From Bog-532 sp963833835 (lineage in GTDB: Bacteria > Actinomycetota > Actinomycetes > Streptosporangiales > Streptosporangiaceae): a stretch of 64,000 bases of DNA. The notes beneath the pieces were generated by a model. That model made no database searches and had not been told where the DNA came from. It was given only the letters and a program-made list of their open reading frames with translations. A program made the translations under genes and the position numbers. Below are positions 26,872 to 36,387 of the stretch, piece by piece. Numbering within the stretch: position 1 is the stretch's first letter; the number at the start of each line of letters is the position of its first letter. The stretch covers positions 83,239 through 147,238 of the forward strand of contig CAWHZI010000013.1 in NCBI GenBank assembly GCA_963833835.1, read 5' to 3'.

Positions 26872-28605
26872 CTACCGAATGCCGGCTAGCAGATTCCGAT
26901 GCCAAACCATCACGGTGTAGCCGTCGGGGTGCAATGTCCGGGCTGGACGCCCGAACGCATGCACCGCGCCGTGCCACTCCGCGATCCAGGCCCCGGGCCG
27001 CGCATCGTCCACCACGATAAACGTCGCGCGGTACTGGTTGGGGTCGTACCAGTCGCTGCGGTTGCCCCAAGTGACCGGCTGGGCCAGCCGCCAGTGGTGG
27101 TTGATCGAGATCTGCCGCACGGTGACCTGGCCGTCCGCGTCCAGCGTGGTGCTGTTGGCCACCCAGTAGTCGGTGGACAATCCCGAGGTCAGGTGGTGGG
27201 TGACCAGCCAGTCGGCCAGGGCCTGGTTGTCGGCCGGCCGGGCGGGCTGGGCGGCGTGGTAACCGAGGGCGGCCACATCCAGCATCAGTACGGTGGCCAG
27301 CACGGCCAGGAAACCGGCCCGGAGCTGCCGGCCCCGGAGCCGCTGGGCGCGGAGCAGCGGACCAGCCAGCTGGCGCCCGGCCAGCACCGCGCCCAGCGGC
27401 AGCACCGCAGCCAGCTCCCGGGTGCTGAGCAGGTTCTGCGCGTACGGGGTGATCACGTAGGCGGCCACGTTGATCACGATGCCCAGGGCCAGGCCACCGA
27501 TCATCAGGTCACCGGCGCGGCCGAGCCGGGTCAGCGCGAGCAGGCCCGCCACCGCCACCGCGAGCAGGGTGACGAGGTGGACCGCGGAGAAAAACAGCTC
27601 GGGCCGGGTCGGGGTGCCGGAGAACGACACCCCGAACAGGGCGGCCACGCCCAGCACGGTGAGCTTGACCACGTGTACGAGCTCGGACCGGCGGACGATC
27701 GTGGTGGCCACCGGCTGCAGCACGTACCCGCCGCTGATCCGGATCAGCGCCTCGGCGCCGTGCGCGAACCCGGCCGAGAGCACGGCCGCGGCGCCCAGCC
27801 GAACCTCCAGCCACGGGAACGAGGCGGGCGGGCGGTACCGCAGCCGGACGGCGGCGCGGATCCCGCAGGTCAGGGCCATCGGCGCCGCCCCGGTGAGCAA
27901 GACCAGGCTGTCGGCCACCTGGCCCCAGGCCAGCAGCAGCATGACCAGTACCGGCAGCAGCCAGCGAACCACCATCTTGTGCACGGTCAGCCCGTTCCCA
28001 CCCGGCCCGGATGGGCGCAGGCGGTCCACGGCCAGCCAGGCCAGCAGGACCGGGACCGCGCTGCCCAGGTGGTCGGGGGTGAGCAGCAGGGTGGGGCTGG
28101 CCGCGGCGGCCGGGGCCACCATCACCGCCAGCACGATCAGCACCCGGACCAGGGCCTCCCGGCCAGTGACCCGGCCCGCGGCCAGCACGGCGGCCAGCAC
28201 CAGCAGCAGCGTGTAGGTCATCGCGCCGCCCAGGTGAACCACACCGGGGCCGAGCCCGTGCACCGCTTCCAGCAGCGCGTACTGCACCAGCTCGGTGGGC
28301 CAGAACGACACGTCGGACATGTGCCAGTGCCGGAGCAGGAGGTTGCCGTGCAGCATGTCCCAGGCCTGCAGGGCCACCGACCCACCGTCGGACCGGACGG
28401 CCACGGTACGGGACTGCAGGTAGTAGCCGAAGAACAGGCCCAGTGCGCCCAGGCCGGACAGCAGCACCAGCGCCCAGCGGGTACTCCGAGCACGCGCCGA
28501 ATTACCTGGAGTAGCGGCTGCGGGCCGCGTGTCATCTGGTGCCGTGACGGCGGACGCGGCGTGGTACCCGCGTCCGGCCGGCGCCACCCGGTCGTATGAG
28601 CTCAA
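26872..28605 (-). CDS. polytopic membrane protein, GT-C glycosyltransferase-like
   Basis: 577 aa with around ten transmembrane helices and a C-terminal periplasmic domain of about 130 residues (ADWLVTHHLTSGLSTDYWVANST ... GYTVMVWHRNLL). The N-terminal loop after helix 1 contains SDGGSVALQAWDMLHGNLLL, resembling the acidic first loop of GT39/GT-C enzymes that use polyprenyl-phosphate sugars. Second of three paralogues. An AT-rich island at 28640-28672 upstream may hold its own promoter. Confidence 0.78.
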   Translation of the reverse strand: MSSYDRVAPAGRGYHAASAVTAPDDTRPAAATPGNSARARSTRWALVLLSGLGALGLFFGYYLQSRTVAVRSDGGSVALQAWDMLHGNLLLRHWHMSDVSFWPTELVQYALLEAVHGLGPGVVHLGGAMTYTLLLVLAAVLAAGRVTGREALVRVLIVLAVMVAPAAAASPTLLLTPDHLGSAVPVLLAWLAVDRLRPSGPGGNGLTVHKMVVRWLLPVLVMLLLAWGQVADSLVLLTGAAPMALTCGIRAAVRLRYRPPASFPWLEVRLGAAAVLSAGFAHGAEALIRISGGYVLQPVATTIVRRSELVHVVKLTVLGVAALFGVSFSGTPTRPELFFSAVHLVTLLAVAVAGLLALTRLGRAGDLMIGGLALGIVINVAAYVITPYAQNLLSTRELAAVLPLGAVLAGRQLAGPLLRAQRLRGRQLRAGFLAVLATVLMLDVAALGYHAAQPARPADNQALADWLVTHHLTSGLSTDYWVANSTTLDADGQVTVRQISINHHWRLAQPVTWGNRSDWYDPNQYRATFIVVDDARPGAWIAEWHGAVHAFGRPARTLHPDGYTVMVWHRNLLAGIR

Positions 28606-28639
28606 GACGACACGACGATAGCGGCCCGGGCCAGCCGAT

Positions 28640-28672
28640 CGTCGCTCATTGCAATTTTTTAATAACGCAACG
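28640..28672 (-). promoter_or_regulatory. AT-rich island upstream of the 577-aa membrane protein gene
   Basis: A run of A/T around 28655-28665 in an otherwise GC-rich genome, between two same-strand paralogues 70 bases apart. It could hold a -10 region; a TATCGT word also lies closer to the ATG. No clear -35. Confidence 0.3.
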
Positions 28673-28675
28673 CAA

Positions 28676-30370
28676 TCACCCGGAAGCGGCGGGCGCGGTT
28701 CCCTGGAGCTTGGTCAGGAGGTTAACGGGCCACACGAGCACGGTGTACCCGGCCGGGTGCAGCGTCTGGGCCGGTGCCCCGAACGTGTGCTCGGCCGCGG
28801 CCAGGTAGGCGGCGGCATTCGGCCGATCAAGATCCACGGCCACGAAGCGGGGGTCGTGACGGGCCGGGGCGTACCAGCTGGCCTGGAGTTCCCGGGGCTG
28901 CGGGAAGTACAGGGTCTGGCCGCTCTGCGCGATCTGGCGGATGGTGACCCGGCCGCCGCTGGCGACCGTGGTGGCATTGGCCACCCAGTAGTCGGGGGCC
29001 AGACCCGCGGTCAGGTGGCGGGCCACCAGCCAGTCGGCCAGCGACTGATTCTGGGCCGGGGCGCTGGGCTGGGCGGCCTGGTAGCCGAGTTCCGCGGCGA
29101 ACACGAGCACACCCGCGGCCAAGAAGGCCAGGGTAGCCGTTGCGCCTCGCGGGACGGATGTGACACGGGAGGTTTTTGTGGCGGGTGAGACGGGGTAGAG
29201 ATGAGTGGTCAGCAGGCGGGCGGCCAGGATGGCCCCGAACGGGAGGACCGCGGAGATCTCCCGGGCACTCTTCAGGTCCTGGACGAACAGGCTCGGCACG
29301 AAGGTCACGATGTTGAACACGATCGCGATGGCCAGCCCGGGGCCGACCAGGTCGCGGCCCCGGCCCAGCTGGGCCAGGGCCAGCACCAGGGCCACCGCCA
29401 CCGCGGCCACCCCGACCAGGTGCAGGGCGGCGAAGACCACGTCCAGCCCGGACTGCGGGCTGAAGAAGTCGGCTCCCAACAGGGTGAGCAACCCCTGCCC
29501 GGTCAGGGCGAGGTGGTGCGGCAGCGCGCCCAGGCCGGAGAACGTGGTCCCCACCGGCTGTTCCTGGTAGCCACCGGCCGCCCGGATCAGCGCCATCACC
29601 GCCCGGGCCAGCCCGGTGGAGATGATCGCGGCCGCCGCCAGCCAGGCGTCGTCGGCGCCGCCGCCGTCCCGGCGCCAGAACCGCACTCCGGCCCGGGACC
29701 CGGCCGCGACCACGATCGGGATGACGCCGGTGACCAGGATCAGGCTGTCGGAGACCTGACCCCAGGTCAGCAGCAGGCCGACCGCGACCGGCCGGTACCA
29801 GCGGGCCGTGCCCTCAGAAACCGGCAGCCGGTCGACGGCCAGCCAGGCCAGCAGCACGGGCACCGTGCTGCCGTAGTGGTCGGGGCTCATCAGCAGCGTG
29901 TAGTCGGCGCCAGGGGCCGGGGCCAGCATGATGAACGCCACCACCAGCAGGCGCCCGAGGGCCGTGCGGCCGCTAGCGTCGCTCTGCTGGCCGCCCCCGG
30001 CCCCGCCCATCGCCAGCCACGCGGCCAGCAGCAGGACCAGGACGTAGGTCATCGCCCCGGCCAGGTGCACGACGTCGGGGCTGAGCCCGCGCACCACCTC
30101 GATCAGGGCGTACTGCGGCAGTTCGGTGAGGTAGAAGGACACGTCCGAGACGGTCCAGCCGTGCAGCAGCAGGTTGCCGTGCCGCAGGGCCCAGCCCTGC
30201 AGCGCGATCGACGCGCCGTCCGAACCGGCCGCGACCTGCCGGGACTGATACAGGTAGCCCAGGAACAGCAGGACGGCCGCGACGGCGACGCCGGCCGCCC
30301 ACGCCGCCGCCCGTCGCCTGCGGAGATTCTCGTTCAGATGCTGCCGACCTCGATCGCGCCCCGGATCCAC
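28676..30370 (-). CDS. polytopic membrane protein, GT-C glycosyltransferase-like
   Basis: 564 aa, same architecture as its two paralogues: helix 1, acidic loop GSDGASIALQGWALRHGNLLL, about ten helices and a periplasmic C-terminal domain (ADWLVARHLTAGLAPDYWVANAT ... GYTVLVWPVNLL). The GTG at 30370 lies inside the epimerase gene (37-base overlap) and has GAGGT upstream, so translation is coupled to the epimerase. This places it in the nucleotide-sugar/GT2 operon and supports a glycan-transfer role, which remains an inference. Confidence 0.8.
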   Translation of the reverse strand: MDPGRDRGRQHLNENLRRRRAAAWAAGVAVAAVLLFLGYLYQSRQVAAGSDGASIALQGWALRHGNLLLHGWTVSDVSFYLTELPQYALIEVVRGLSPDVVHLAGAMTYVLVLLLAAWLAMGGAGGGQQSDASGRTALGRLLVVAFIMLAPAPGADYTLLMSPDHYGSTVPVLLAWLAVDRLPVSEGTARWYRPVAVGLLLTWGQVSDSLILVTGVIPIVVAAGSRAGVRFWRRDGGGADDAWLAAAAIISTGLARAVMALIRAAGGYQEQPVGTTFSGLGALPHHLALTGQGLLTLLGADFFSPQSGLDVVFAALHLVGVAAVAVALVLALAQLGRGRDLVGPGLAIAIVFNIVTFVPSLFVQDLKSAREISAVLPFGAILAARLLTTHLYPVSPATKTSRVTSVPRGATATLAFLAAGVLVFAAELGYQAAQPSAPAQNQSLADWLVARHLTAGLAPDYWVANATTVASGGRVTIRQIAQSGQTLYFPQPRELQASWYAPARHDPRFVAVDLDRPNAAAYLAAAEHTFGAPAQTLHPAGYTVLVWPVNLLTKLQGTAPAASG

Positions 30371-31359
30371 GGGATGACCTCGTCCAGCATCTCGTCCAGG
30401 GGCGTGGTCGCCTCGAAGCCGAGGATGCGCTTAGCCTTGCCCACGTCCGGGATCCGCCGCTGCACGTCGTAGGTGAACGGGTCGTCGTGCTCGATCCGCA
30501 GCGGTACGCCGTCGCCCTTGACCTTGCGCCAGATGACCTCGGCCAGCTGGTGGACTGTGGTGCTCTCGGGGGTGGACAGGTTGAAGTCCTCGCCGGTCGC
30601 ATCCGGATGGGCCATTGCGGTTACGACGCCAACGGCCAGGTCACCGCCATAGGTGTAGTGCCGGACCTGGTCGCCCGAGCCCAGGACGTGCAGCGGGTCC
30701 TGACCCCGGAGCACCTTCTGGACCAGGTCGGGCACGACGTGGCTCATGGCCAGCCGGACGTTGCCGGACAGGATCTCCTCGTCCCCCAGCGCACGGCTCT
30801 CGCCGATCCCCACGCAGTTGAACGGGCGCGCGATCGTGAACGGCAGCTGGTACTGATCCCAGGCGGCCCGGGCGAAGTACTCCACGGCCAGCTTCTGGAA
30901 GCCGTACGAGGACAGCGGCGGCGGGATCTCCCGCTGCTGGCCCTCATAGGACGGCCAGTCGGCCGCGCTCTCGAAGACCATCGAGGATGACATGTAGGTG
31001 ACCTTGCGCAGCCGGCCGTCGCGGTGGGCCGCGATGGCCGCGTCGCAGGACGAGGCGATGATCCGCTCGTTCGCCGCGAGCAGGTCGTAGGGGTAGGTGT
31101 GGAAGTAGGAGATCCCGCCGATCATGGCCGCGCCCGCGATGAAGTGATCGCAGTCGGACAGCAGGCGGGTCATCAGCTCCACGTCGCGGGCGTCGCCCTC
31201 GACCAGCTCGTACCGCGGGTGGTCGTCGTAGGACTTGCGCACCTTGCCGTACTTGGAGAAGTTGTCCACGCCCACCACGGCGTAGCCACGCCGCAGGAGT
31301 TCCTCGACCACGTACCCGCCGATGAAGCCGGCCGATCCGCTGACCAGAACTTTTTCCAT
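30334..31359 (-). CDS. NAD-dependent nucleotide-sugar epimerase/dehydratase
   Basis: 341 aa. Extended short-chain dehydrogenase: N-terminal MEKVLVSGSAGFIGGYV (GxxGxxG), VDNFSKYGKVRKSYDDHPRYEL, catalytic serine region SSSMVF and a YGFQKLAVE tyrosine-lysine pair (Y-x3-K). Likely epimerises or dehydrates an NDP-sugar. Start fixed by a one-base overlap with the GT2 stop (TGATG); longer frames upstream are antisense noise. Middle gene of the sugar operon. Confidence 0.88.
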   Translation of the reverse strand: MEKVLVSGSAGFIGGYVVEELLRRGYAVVGVDNFSKYGKVRKSYDDHPRYELVEGDARDVELMTRLLSDCDHFIAGAAMIGGISYFHTYPYDLLAANERIIASSCDAAIAAHRDGRLRKVTYMSSSMVFESAADWPSYEGQQREIPPPLSSYGFQKLAVEYFARAAWDQYQLPFTIARPFNCVGIGESRALGDEEILSGNVRLAMSHVVPDLVQKVLRGQDPLHVLGSGDQVRHYTYGGDLAVGVVTAMAHPDATGEDFNLSTPESTTVHQLAEVIWRKVKGDGVPLRIEHDDPFTYDVQRRIPDVGKAKRILGFEATTPLDEMLDEVIPWIRGAIEVGSI

Positions 31360-32132
31360 CACTTCCCTCGGGTTTCTTCTGGTGACGCTGGCCCGGAGAC
31401 CCGGTCCCGCAGCTGATCGGCGGTCAGCCGCGGCCCGAACGCGAACTTGTACCAGCGCAGGTAGCTCGGGATCCACTTCGCGACCTTGAAGTTGGACACC
31501 CCGGCCTGCCGGTCCAGCCAGATCGTCGGGATCTCGGCCACCGGCAGGCCGAGCCGCTTGGCCTTGGCCGTGAGCTCGATGCCGATCTCGAAGCCGTCCC
31601 GGGAGTCGATGCCGGCCTCGCGCACGAAGTCGGTCGCGTAGGCCTTGAACGAGTTGGTCGCGTCCCGGGTTCCGACGTGGGCCAGCAGCCGCAGCGACCG
31701 GCCCGCCATCCGGGACATCGTGGCCTTGAGCACCGGGCCGCCCACCTGCTGTCCGCCGGCCATGTAGCGGGACGCGGCGGCGACGGCCACGCCCCGTTCC
31801 ACCAGGCGGGCCAGCTCGTCGATCTGCCGCGCGTCGTCACAGCCGTCGGCCATGGTCACCACGGTGACCGGGGCCGCGGCGGCGTCGATGCCGAACCTGA
31901 TCGCGTTGGCCGGCCCGGGTCCGTACGTGTTGACCAGGCAGTGCAGCCGGGGCTCCTTGACCGCGTACTCCTCGACCACGCCGATCGTGGTGTCGGCTGG
32001 GGTGTCCACCACGACCAGCACCTCACACGCCAGCCGCACCGACTCGAACAGCCGGTCCAGGATCGGGATGATCTGCTCGTCCTCGTTGTAGGCCGGGATG
32101 ATGATCGACACGCGGGGGCGTTCGCCGCTCAT
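31359..32132 (-). CDS. family 2 glycosyltransferase, DPM1-like
   Basis: 257 aa. GT-A fold: SIIIPAYNEDEQIIPILDRLFES, VLVVVDTPADT, then MADGCDD as the metal-binding acidic motif, and the RDATNSFKAYATDFV and FEIGIELTAKAKRLGLPVAEIPTIW blocks typical of dolichyl/polyprenyl-phosphate mannose or glucose synthases. No C-terminal membrane helices, as in the DPM1 type. It would charge the lipid carrier that GT-C enzymes use. ATGA overlap with the dehydrogenase gene. Confidence 0.88.
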   Translation of the reverse strand: MSGERPRVSIIIPAYNEDEQIIPILDRLFESVRLACEVLVVVDTPADTTIGVVEEYAVKEPRLHCLVNTYGPGPANAIRFGIDAAAAPVTVVTMADGCDDARQIDELARLVERGVAVAAASRYMAGGQQVGGPVLKATMSRMAGRSLRLLAHVGTRDATNSFKAYATDFVREAGIDSRDGFEIGIELTAKAKRLGLPVAEIPTIWLDRQAGVSNFKVAKWIPSYLRWYKFAFGPRLTADQLRDRVSGPASPEETRGK

Positions 32133-33331
32133 ATCCGTACGCCTTCGCCCCGGATGTTCCAGATGTCGGCCACGGGCTTGGCCGTGGCCAGCGCGGCGTA
32201 CTCCGGGTGCGGCGCGGCGATCACCAGCAGGTCGGCCTGCTCGATGACCTCCGGCAGCGGCCGCAGGTCCGGGTCGGTGGTCACGTACGGGTCGGTGCAC
32301 AGCACCGCGGCCGCCTTGAAGGCCAGGATCCGCTTGAGCTTGTAGGACAGGCTGGACCGGGTGTCGTCCGAGCCGCCCTTGAAGGCCATGCCGCAGATGC
32401 CGACGGTCATGGCGGCCAGGTCGTAGCGCTGCTCCAGGCGGTGCATCAGGTACAGCGGCATGCCCTCGTTGATGGCCATCGCGGTGTGGCCGAGGGCGAA
32501 GTTGTTGTAGTTGTACGCCGCGAGCTGCATGGTGTCCTTGAACAGGCACGGCCCGGCGGCGAAGCCGGCGGCCGGCATATCGGCCGCGCGCGGGTAGTCG
32601 GCGCCCATACCCTGCCGGATCCGCTCGAAGTCCAGGCCCCGGTCGTTGGCCATCATGTACAGCTGGTTGGCGGTGGCGAACTTGATGTACCGCCAGGTGT
32701 TGGTGAACAGCTTGGCCAGCTCGGCTTCCTCGGGAGACAGCACGACCAGTTGGCTGGTCAGCCGGCGGAACATCGCGCTGGCCCGCTCCACGCCGCGCGC
32801 AGTCCGGGCCGAGACGATCTGCGGCAGCTCGAACAGCTCGGTCATCGCCCGGCCCTCGGCGATGCGCTCCGGGCAGAAGGCCACGTCGATGTCGGCCCCG
32901 AGGGCAGCGATGGTCTTCTCCACCAGCGCCGTGACCCCCGGGTAGACCGTGCTGCGCAAGATGAGGATCTGCCCGTCCCGCAGGTAGGGAGCACAGCCGC
33001 CGAGTGCGTTCGGGATGGCGTCGGGTTCGGGGTTGAGGTGCTCGTCCACCGGGGTGCCGATGACCACGATCACGTGCTCGGCCGTGCCGACGATGGCCGG
33101 GTCCGCCGACGCCCGCAGCCGGCCCGACGCCAGACCCGCCCGCAGCGGCTCGGCCGCCCCGGGCTCGGCGAACGGGAGCTGGCCGGCGTTGACCGTGTCC
33201 ACCGCGGTCTGGCTCACGTCGTAGATGCCGACCCGAGCGTCCCGGCTGGCCAGCGCGATCGCCAGCGGGAGGCCGACGTGCCCGCAGCCGCCGATGACCA
33301 CCGCGTCCAGCTCAAAGTCGCGTCTGGTCAC
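32129..33331 (-). CDS. UDP-sugar 6-dehydrogenase family protein
   Basis: 400 aa from GTG 33331 (GGAAGGA 8 bases upstream). NAD-dependent four-electron oxidation of an NDP-hexose to the uronate. Rossmann motif VVIGGCGHVGLPLA, middle helix LAKLFTNTWRYIKFATANQLYMM, catalytic Cys in GPCLFKDTMQL and the C-terminal FKGGSDDTRSS loop. The cysteine motif is a variant, so the exact sugar (glucose, GlcNAc or ManNAc type) is undecided. First gene of the glycan operon. Confidence 0.87.
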   Translation of the reverse strand: MTRRDFELDAVVIGGCGHVGLPLAIALASRDARVGIYDVSQTAVDTVNAGQLPFAEPGAAEPLRAGLASGRLRASADPAIVGTAEHVIVVIGTPVDEHLNPEPDAIPNALGGCAPYLRDGQILILRSTVYPGVTALVEKTIAALGADIDVAFCPERIAEGRAMTELFELPQIVSARTARGVERASAMFRRLTSQLVVLSPEEAELAKLFTNTWRYIKFATANQLYMMANDRGLDFERIRQGMGADYPRAADMPAAGFAAGPCLFKDTMQLAAYNYNNFALGHTAMAINEGMPLYLMHRLEQRYDLAAMTVGICGMAFKGGSDDTRSSLSYKLKRILAFKAAAVLCTDPYVTTDPDLRPLPEVIEQADLLVIAAPHPEYAALATAKPVADIWNIRGEGVRI

Positions 33332-33369
33332 CGGGCATGTCCTTCCGAGCGGGCCAGGCTGAATATACC

Positions 33370-33423
33370 CATACGGTATTTTCCCGAGTGCGGGCTCCGC
33401 GGGCATACGCCAATACCGTTATG
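33370..33423 (-). promoter_or_regulatory. inverted repeat before the sugar operon
   Basis: CATACGGTATT (33370-33380) and AATACCGTTATG (33412-33423) are inverted copies with one extra base, 31 bases apart, in the 115-bp gap between pafA and the dehydrogenase. It could be an operator or a pafA terminator stem. Confidence 0.45.
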
Positions 33424-33446
33424 GCCACGATGCCGTGGCCGGCGGG

Positions 33447-34805
33447 CTACATCCCGGCGATGAGTTTCTCGACCCGCTCGTCGACCGAGCGGAACGGATC
33501 CTTGCACAGCACGGTCCGCTGAGCCTGGTCGTTGAGCTTCAGGTGCACCCAGTCCACGGTGAAGTCGCGCCGACGCTCCTGGGCCCGGCGGATGAACTCG
33601 CCCCGCAGCCGGGCCCGGGTGGTCTGCGGCGGGACCGACTTGGCCTCGAAGATGTCCAGGTCCCGGGTGGCGCGGTCGACCGCGCCGTTGCGCTGCAGCA
33701 GGTAGTACAGGCCGCGGCTGCGGTGCACGTCGTGGTAGGCCAGGTCGAGCTGGGCCACTCGCGGCGACGACAGCGGCAGGTCGTGTTTGGCCCGGTACCG
33801 CTCGATGAGCTGGTACTTGGTCACCCAGTCGATCTCCCGGGCCACCTTGTCCAGGTTGCCGCTCTCGATCGAGTCCAGCGCCCGCTCCCACATGGCCAGC
33901 ACCCGCTCGGCGGTGGCGTCCGCGCCGTTGCGGCTGGTGAACTCCAGCGCCTTGTTCAGGTACTCGCGCTGGATCTCCAGCGCGCTCATCTCGCGGCCGT
34001 TGGCCAGCCGCACCCGGCTGCGCCCGGTCATGTCGTGGCTGACCTCACGGATGGCCCGGATCGGGTTGTCCAGGGTCAGGTCGCGCATCACCGTGCCGGC
34101 CTCGATCATCCGCAGCACCAGGTCGGTCGAGCCCACCTTGAGCAGCATGGTGGTCTCGCTCATGTTCGAGTCGCCCACGATGACGTGCAGGCGGCGGAAC
34201 CGCTCGGCGTCCGCGTGCGGCTCGTCCCTGGTGTTGATGATCGGCCGGGACCGGGTGGTGGCCGAGGACACGCCTTCCCAGATGTGCTCGGCCCGCTGGC
34301 TGACGCAGTAGACCGCGCCCCGCGGCGTCTGCAGCACCTTGCCGGCGCCGCAGATGACCTGCCGGGTGACCAGGAACGGGATCAGGATGTCGGCCAGCCG
34401 GCCGAACTCGCCGTGCCGGCCGACCAGGTAGTTCTCGTGGCAGCCGTAGGAGTTGCCGGCCGAGTCGGTGTTGTTCTTGAACAGGTAGATGTCCCCGGCG
34501 ATGCCCTCTTCGCGCAGCCGCTTGTCCGCGTCGACGAGCAGGCCCTCCAGGATCCGCTCGCCCGCCTTGTCGTGCGTGATCAAGTCGATGACGTTGTCGC
34601 ACTCGGGCGTGGCGTACTCCGGATGGCTACCGACATCCAGGTAGAGCCGGGCACCGTTGCGCAGGAACACGTTGCTGCTACGGCCCCATGACACCACGCG
34701 GCGGAACAGATAGCGTGCCACCTCATCCGGTGACAGCCGCCGCTGCCCACGGAAAGTGCATGTCACGCCGTATTCGTTCTCAAGCCCGAAGATGCGCCGG
34801 TCCAC
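33447..34805 (-). CDS. pafA: Pup-protein ligase PafA
   Basis: 452 aa, identical in length to the mycobacterial enzyme. It ligates the Pup C-terminal glutamate to substrate lysines, marking proteins for the proteasome. Catalytic motif FGLENEYGVTC with Glu9, YLDVGSHPEYATPECD, GDIYLFKNNTDSAGNSYGCHEN and the C-terminal QRTVLCKDPFRSVDERV are all intact. Start chosen at the second of two GTGs because TAGCCT (complement of 34812-34817) ends 6 bases before it, a leaderless arrangement. pup, dop and the proteasome genes are not in the window. Confidence 0.96.
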   Translation of the reverse strand: MDRRIFGLENEYGVTCTFRGQRRLSPDEVARYLFRRVVSWGRSSNVFLRNGARLYLDVGSHPEYATPECDNVIDLITHDKAGERILEGLLVDADKRLREEGIAGDIYLFKNNTDSAGNSYGCHENYLVGRHGEFGRLADILIPFLVTRQVICGAGKVLQTPRGAVYCVSQRAEHIWEGVSSATTRSRPIINTRDEPHADAERFRRLHVIVGDSNMSETTMLLKVGSTDLVLRMIEAGTVMRDLTLDNPIRAIREVSHDMTGRSRVRLANGREMSALEIQREYLNKALEFTSRNGADATAERVLAMWERALDSIESGNLDKVAREIDWVTKYQLIERYRAKHDLPLSSPRVAQLDLAYHDVHRSRGLYYLLQRNGAVDRATRDLDIFEAKSVPPQTTRARLRGEFIRRAQERRRDFTVDWVHLKLNDQAQRTVLCKDPFRSVDERVEKLIAGM

Positions 34806-34858
34806 AGGCACAGGCTACGTGCCTGGACGGCTCGCGGCGACACTGGGCACGGTGTCGA

Positions 34859-36319
34859 TCACCAATCCGTGGCGATGTACTTCGTTTCCAGGTACTCCAG
34901 CAGGCCGTCGTGACCGCCCTCGCGGCCCAGCCCGGACTGCTTGACCCCGCCGAACGGAGCGGCCGGATCGGACACGATGCCGCGGTTCAGGCCGACCATC
35001 CCGGTCTCCAGGGCCTCCGACACCCGCAGGCCGCGCCGCAGGTCACGGGTGTAGACGTAGGACACGAGGCCGTACTCGGTGGCGTTGGCCCACTGCACGA
35101 CCTCGGACTCATCCGAGAACCGGATCACCGGCGCCACCGGGCCGAAGATCTCGGTGCCGGCGATCGCGGCTGAGGCCGGCACCTGGTCGATGACGGTCGG
35201 CTGGTAGTAGAACCCGCGCCGGTCCGGGGCCGAGCCGCCCAGCACGATCTGGCCGCCGTCGCCGTCCACGCCATCTACCAAAGAGGCCACCTTGCTCCGG
35301 GTCGCCTCGTTGACCAGCGGTCCCACGTCGGTGGACTCCTCCAGGCCCGGGCCCACGGTGAGCTTGCCGAACCGGTCGGCCAGCCGGGCAGTGAACTCGC
35401 TGGCCACCGCCTCGTGCACGTAGAAGCGGTTGGCCGCGGTGCAGGCTTCGCCGCCGTTGCGCAGCTTGGCGATCAACGCGCCCTCGATGACGGCGTCCAG
35501 GTCGGCGTCGTCGAACACGATGAACGGGGCGTTGCCGCCCAGTTCCATCGAGCAGCTCAGCACGGTGTCCGCGCCCTGGCGGAGCAGCTGGCGCCCGACC
35601 TCGGTCGAGCCGGTGAAGGACAGCTTGCGCACCCGCGGGTCGGCCATCATGGCCGCGGTCACCGGGCCGGGCCGGGACGTCGGCACGACGTTGACCACGC
35701 CGGCGGGCACGCCCGCCTCTTCCAGCAACGCGGCCAGGGCCAGCGCGGTCAGCGGGGTGTCCTCGGCCGGCTTGAGCACCACCGAGCAGCCCGCGGCCAG
35801 GGCCGGTCCCAGCTTGCGGGTGGCCATCGCGGCCGGGAAGTTCCAGGGGGTGACCAGGACCGAGACCCCGATCGGCTGCCGGGAGACCAGGATCTTGTTG
35901 CCCGCGACGGGCGCGATGGTCAGGTTGCCGTCGATGCGAACGGCCTCTTCGGAGTACCAGCGGAAGAACTCCGCGGCGTAGGTCACCTCGGCCCGCGCGT
36001 CCCGCAGCGCCTTCCCGTTCTCGGCCGACATGAGCCGGGCGAAGGCCTCGGCGCGGCTGGTCATCAGGTCGAACGCGCGGCGCAGGCACTCGGCCCGCTG
36101 CCGCGGCGGGGTGGCGGCCCACCCCGGCAGCGCCGCGTAGGCCGCGCTCACCGCGTCCAGGCCGTCCTGTTCGGTGGCGTCGGCCACCTCGGTCAGCGGG
36201 GCCTCGGTGGCCGGGTCGATCACGGCGAGGCGGCCACCGCCGCCGCTGGTCCACTCACCCCCGATCAGCAGGTCCGTGGGGACGTCGATACCGGTCAGGG
36301 AGGCGAGGTCACTGCTCAT
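34859..36319 (-). CDS. gabD: succinate-semialdehyde dehydrogenase (NAD(P)+)
   Basis: 486 aa aldehyde dehydrogenase. NAD(P)-binding FTGSTEVGRQLL, general base in MELGGNAPFIVFDDAD, catalytic Cys293 in NGGEACTAANRF, and the C-terminal PFGGVKQSGLGREGG. The SSADH/GabD subgroup is the closest by motif; substrate specificity is inferred. Start fixed by TAGCCT (complement of 36326-36331) 6 bases before ATG, so leaderless. It lies upstream of pafA on the same strand, but pafA has its own -10. Confidence 0.9.
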   Translation of the reverse strand: MSSDLASLTGIDVPTDLLIGGEWTSGGGGRLAVIDPATEAPLTEVADATEQDGLDAVSAAYAALPGWAATPPRQRAECLRRAFDLMTSRAEAFARLMSAENGKALRDARAEVTYAAEFFRWYSEEAVRIDGNLTIAPVAGNKILVSRQPIGVSVLVTPWNFPAAMATRKLGPALAAGCSVVLKPAEDTPLTALALAALLEEAGVPAGVVNVVPTSRPGPVTAAMMADPRVRKLSFTGSTEVGRQLLRQGADTVLSCSMELGGNAPFIVFDDADLDAVIEGALIAKLRNGGEACTAANRFYVHEAVASEFTARLADRFGKLTVGPGLEESTDVGPLVNEATRSKVASLVDGVDGDGGQIVLGGSAPDRRGFYYQPTVIDQVPASAAIAGTEIFGPVAPVIRFSDESEVVQWANATEYGLVSYVYTRDLRRGLRVSEALETGMVGLNRGIVSDPAAPFGGVKQSGLGREGGHDGLLEYLETKYIATDW

Positions 36320-36387
36320 GTGCTCAGGCTAATACTGGTCATTCCCGGGTCAGGCTGACGGGCACCCCGCGGGGCGCCCCCGCGCCA

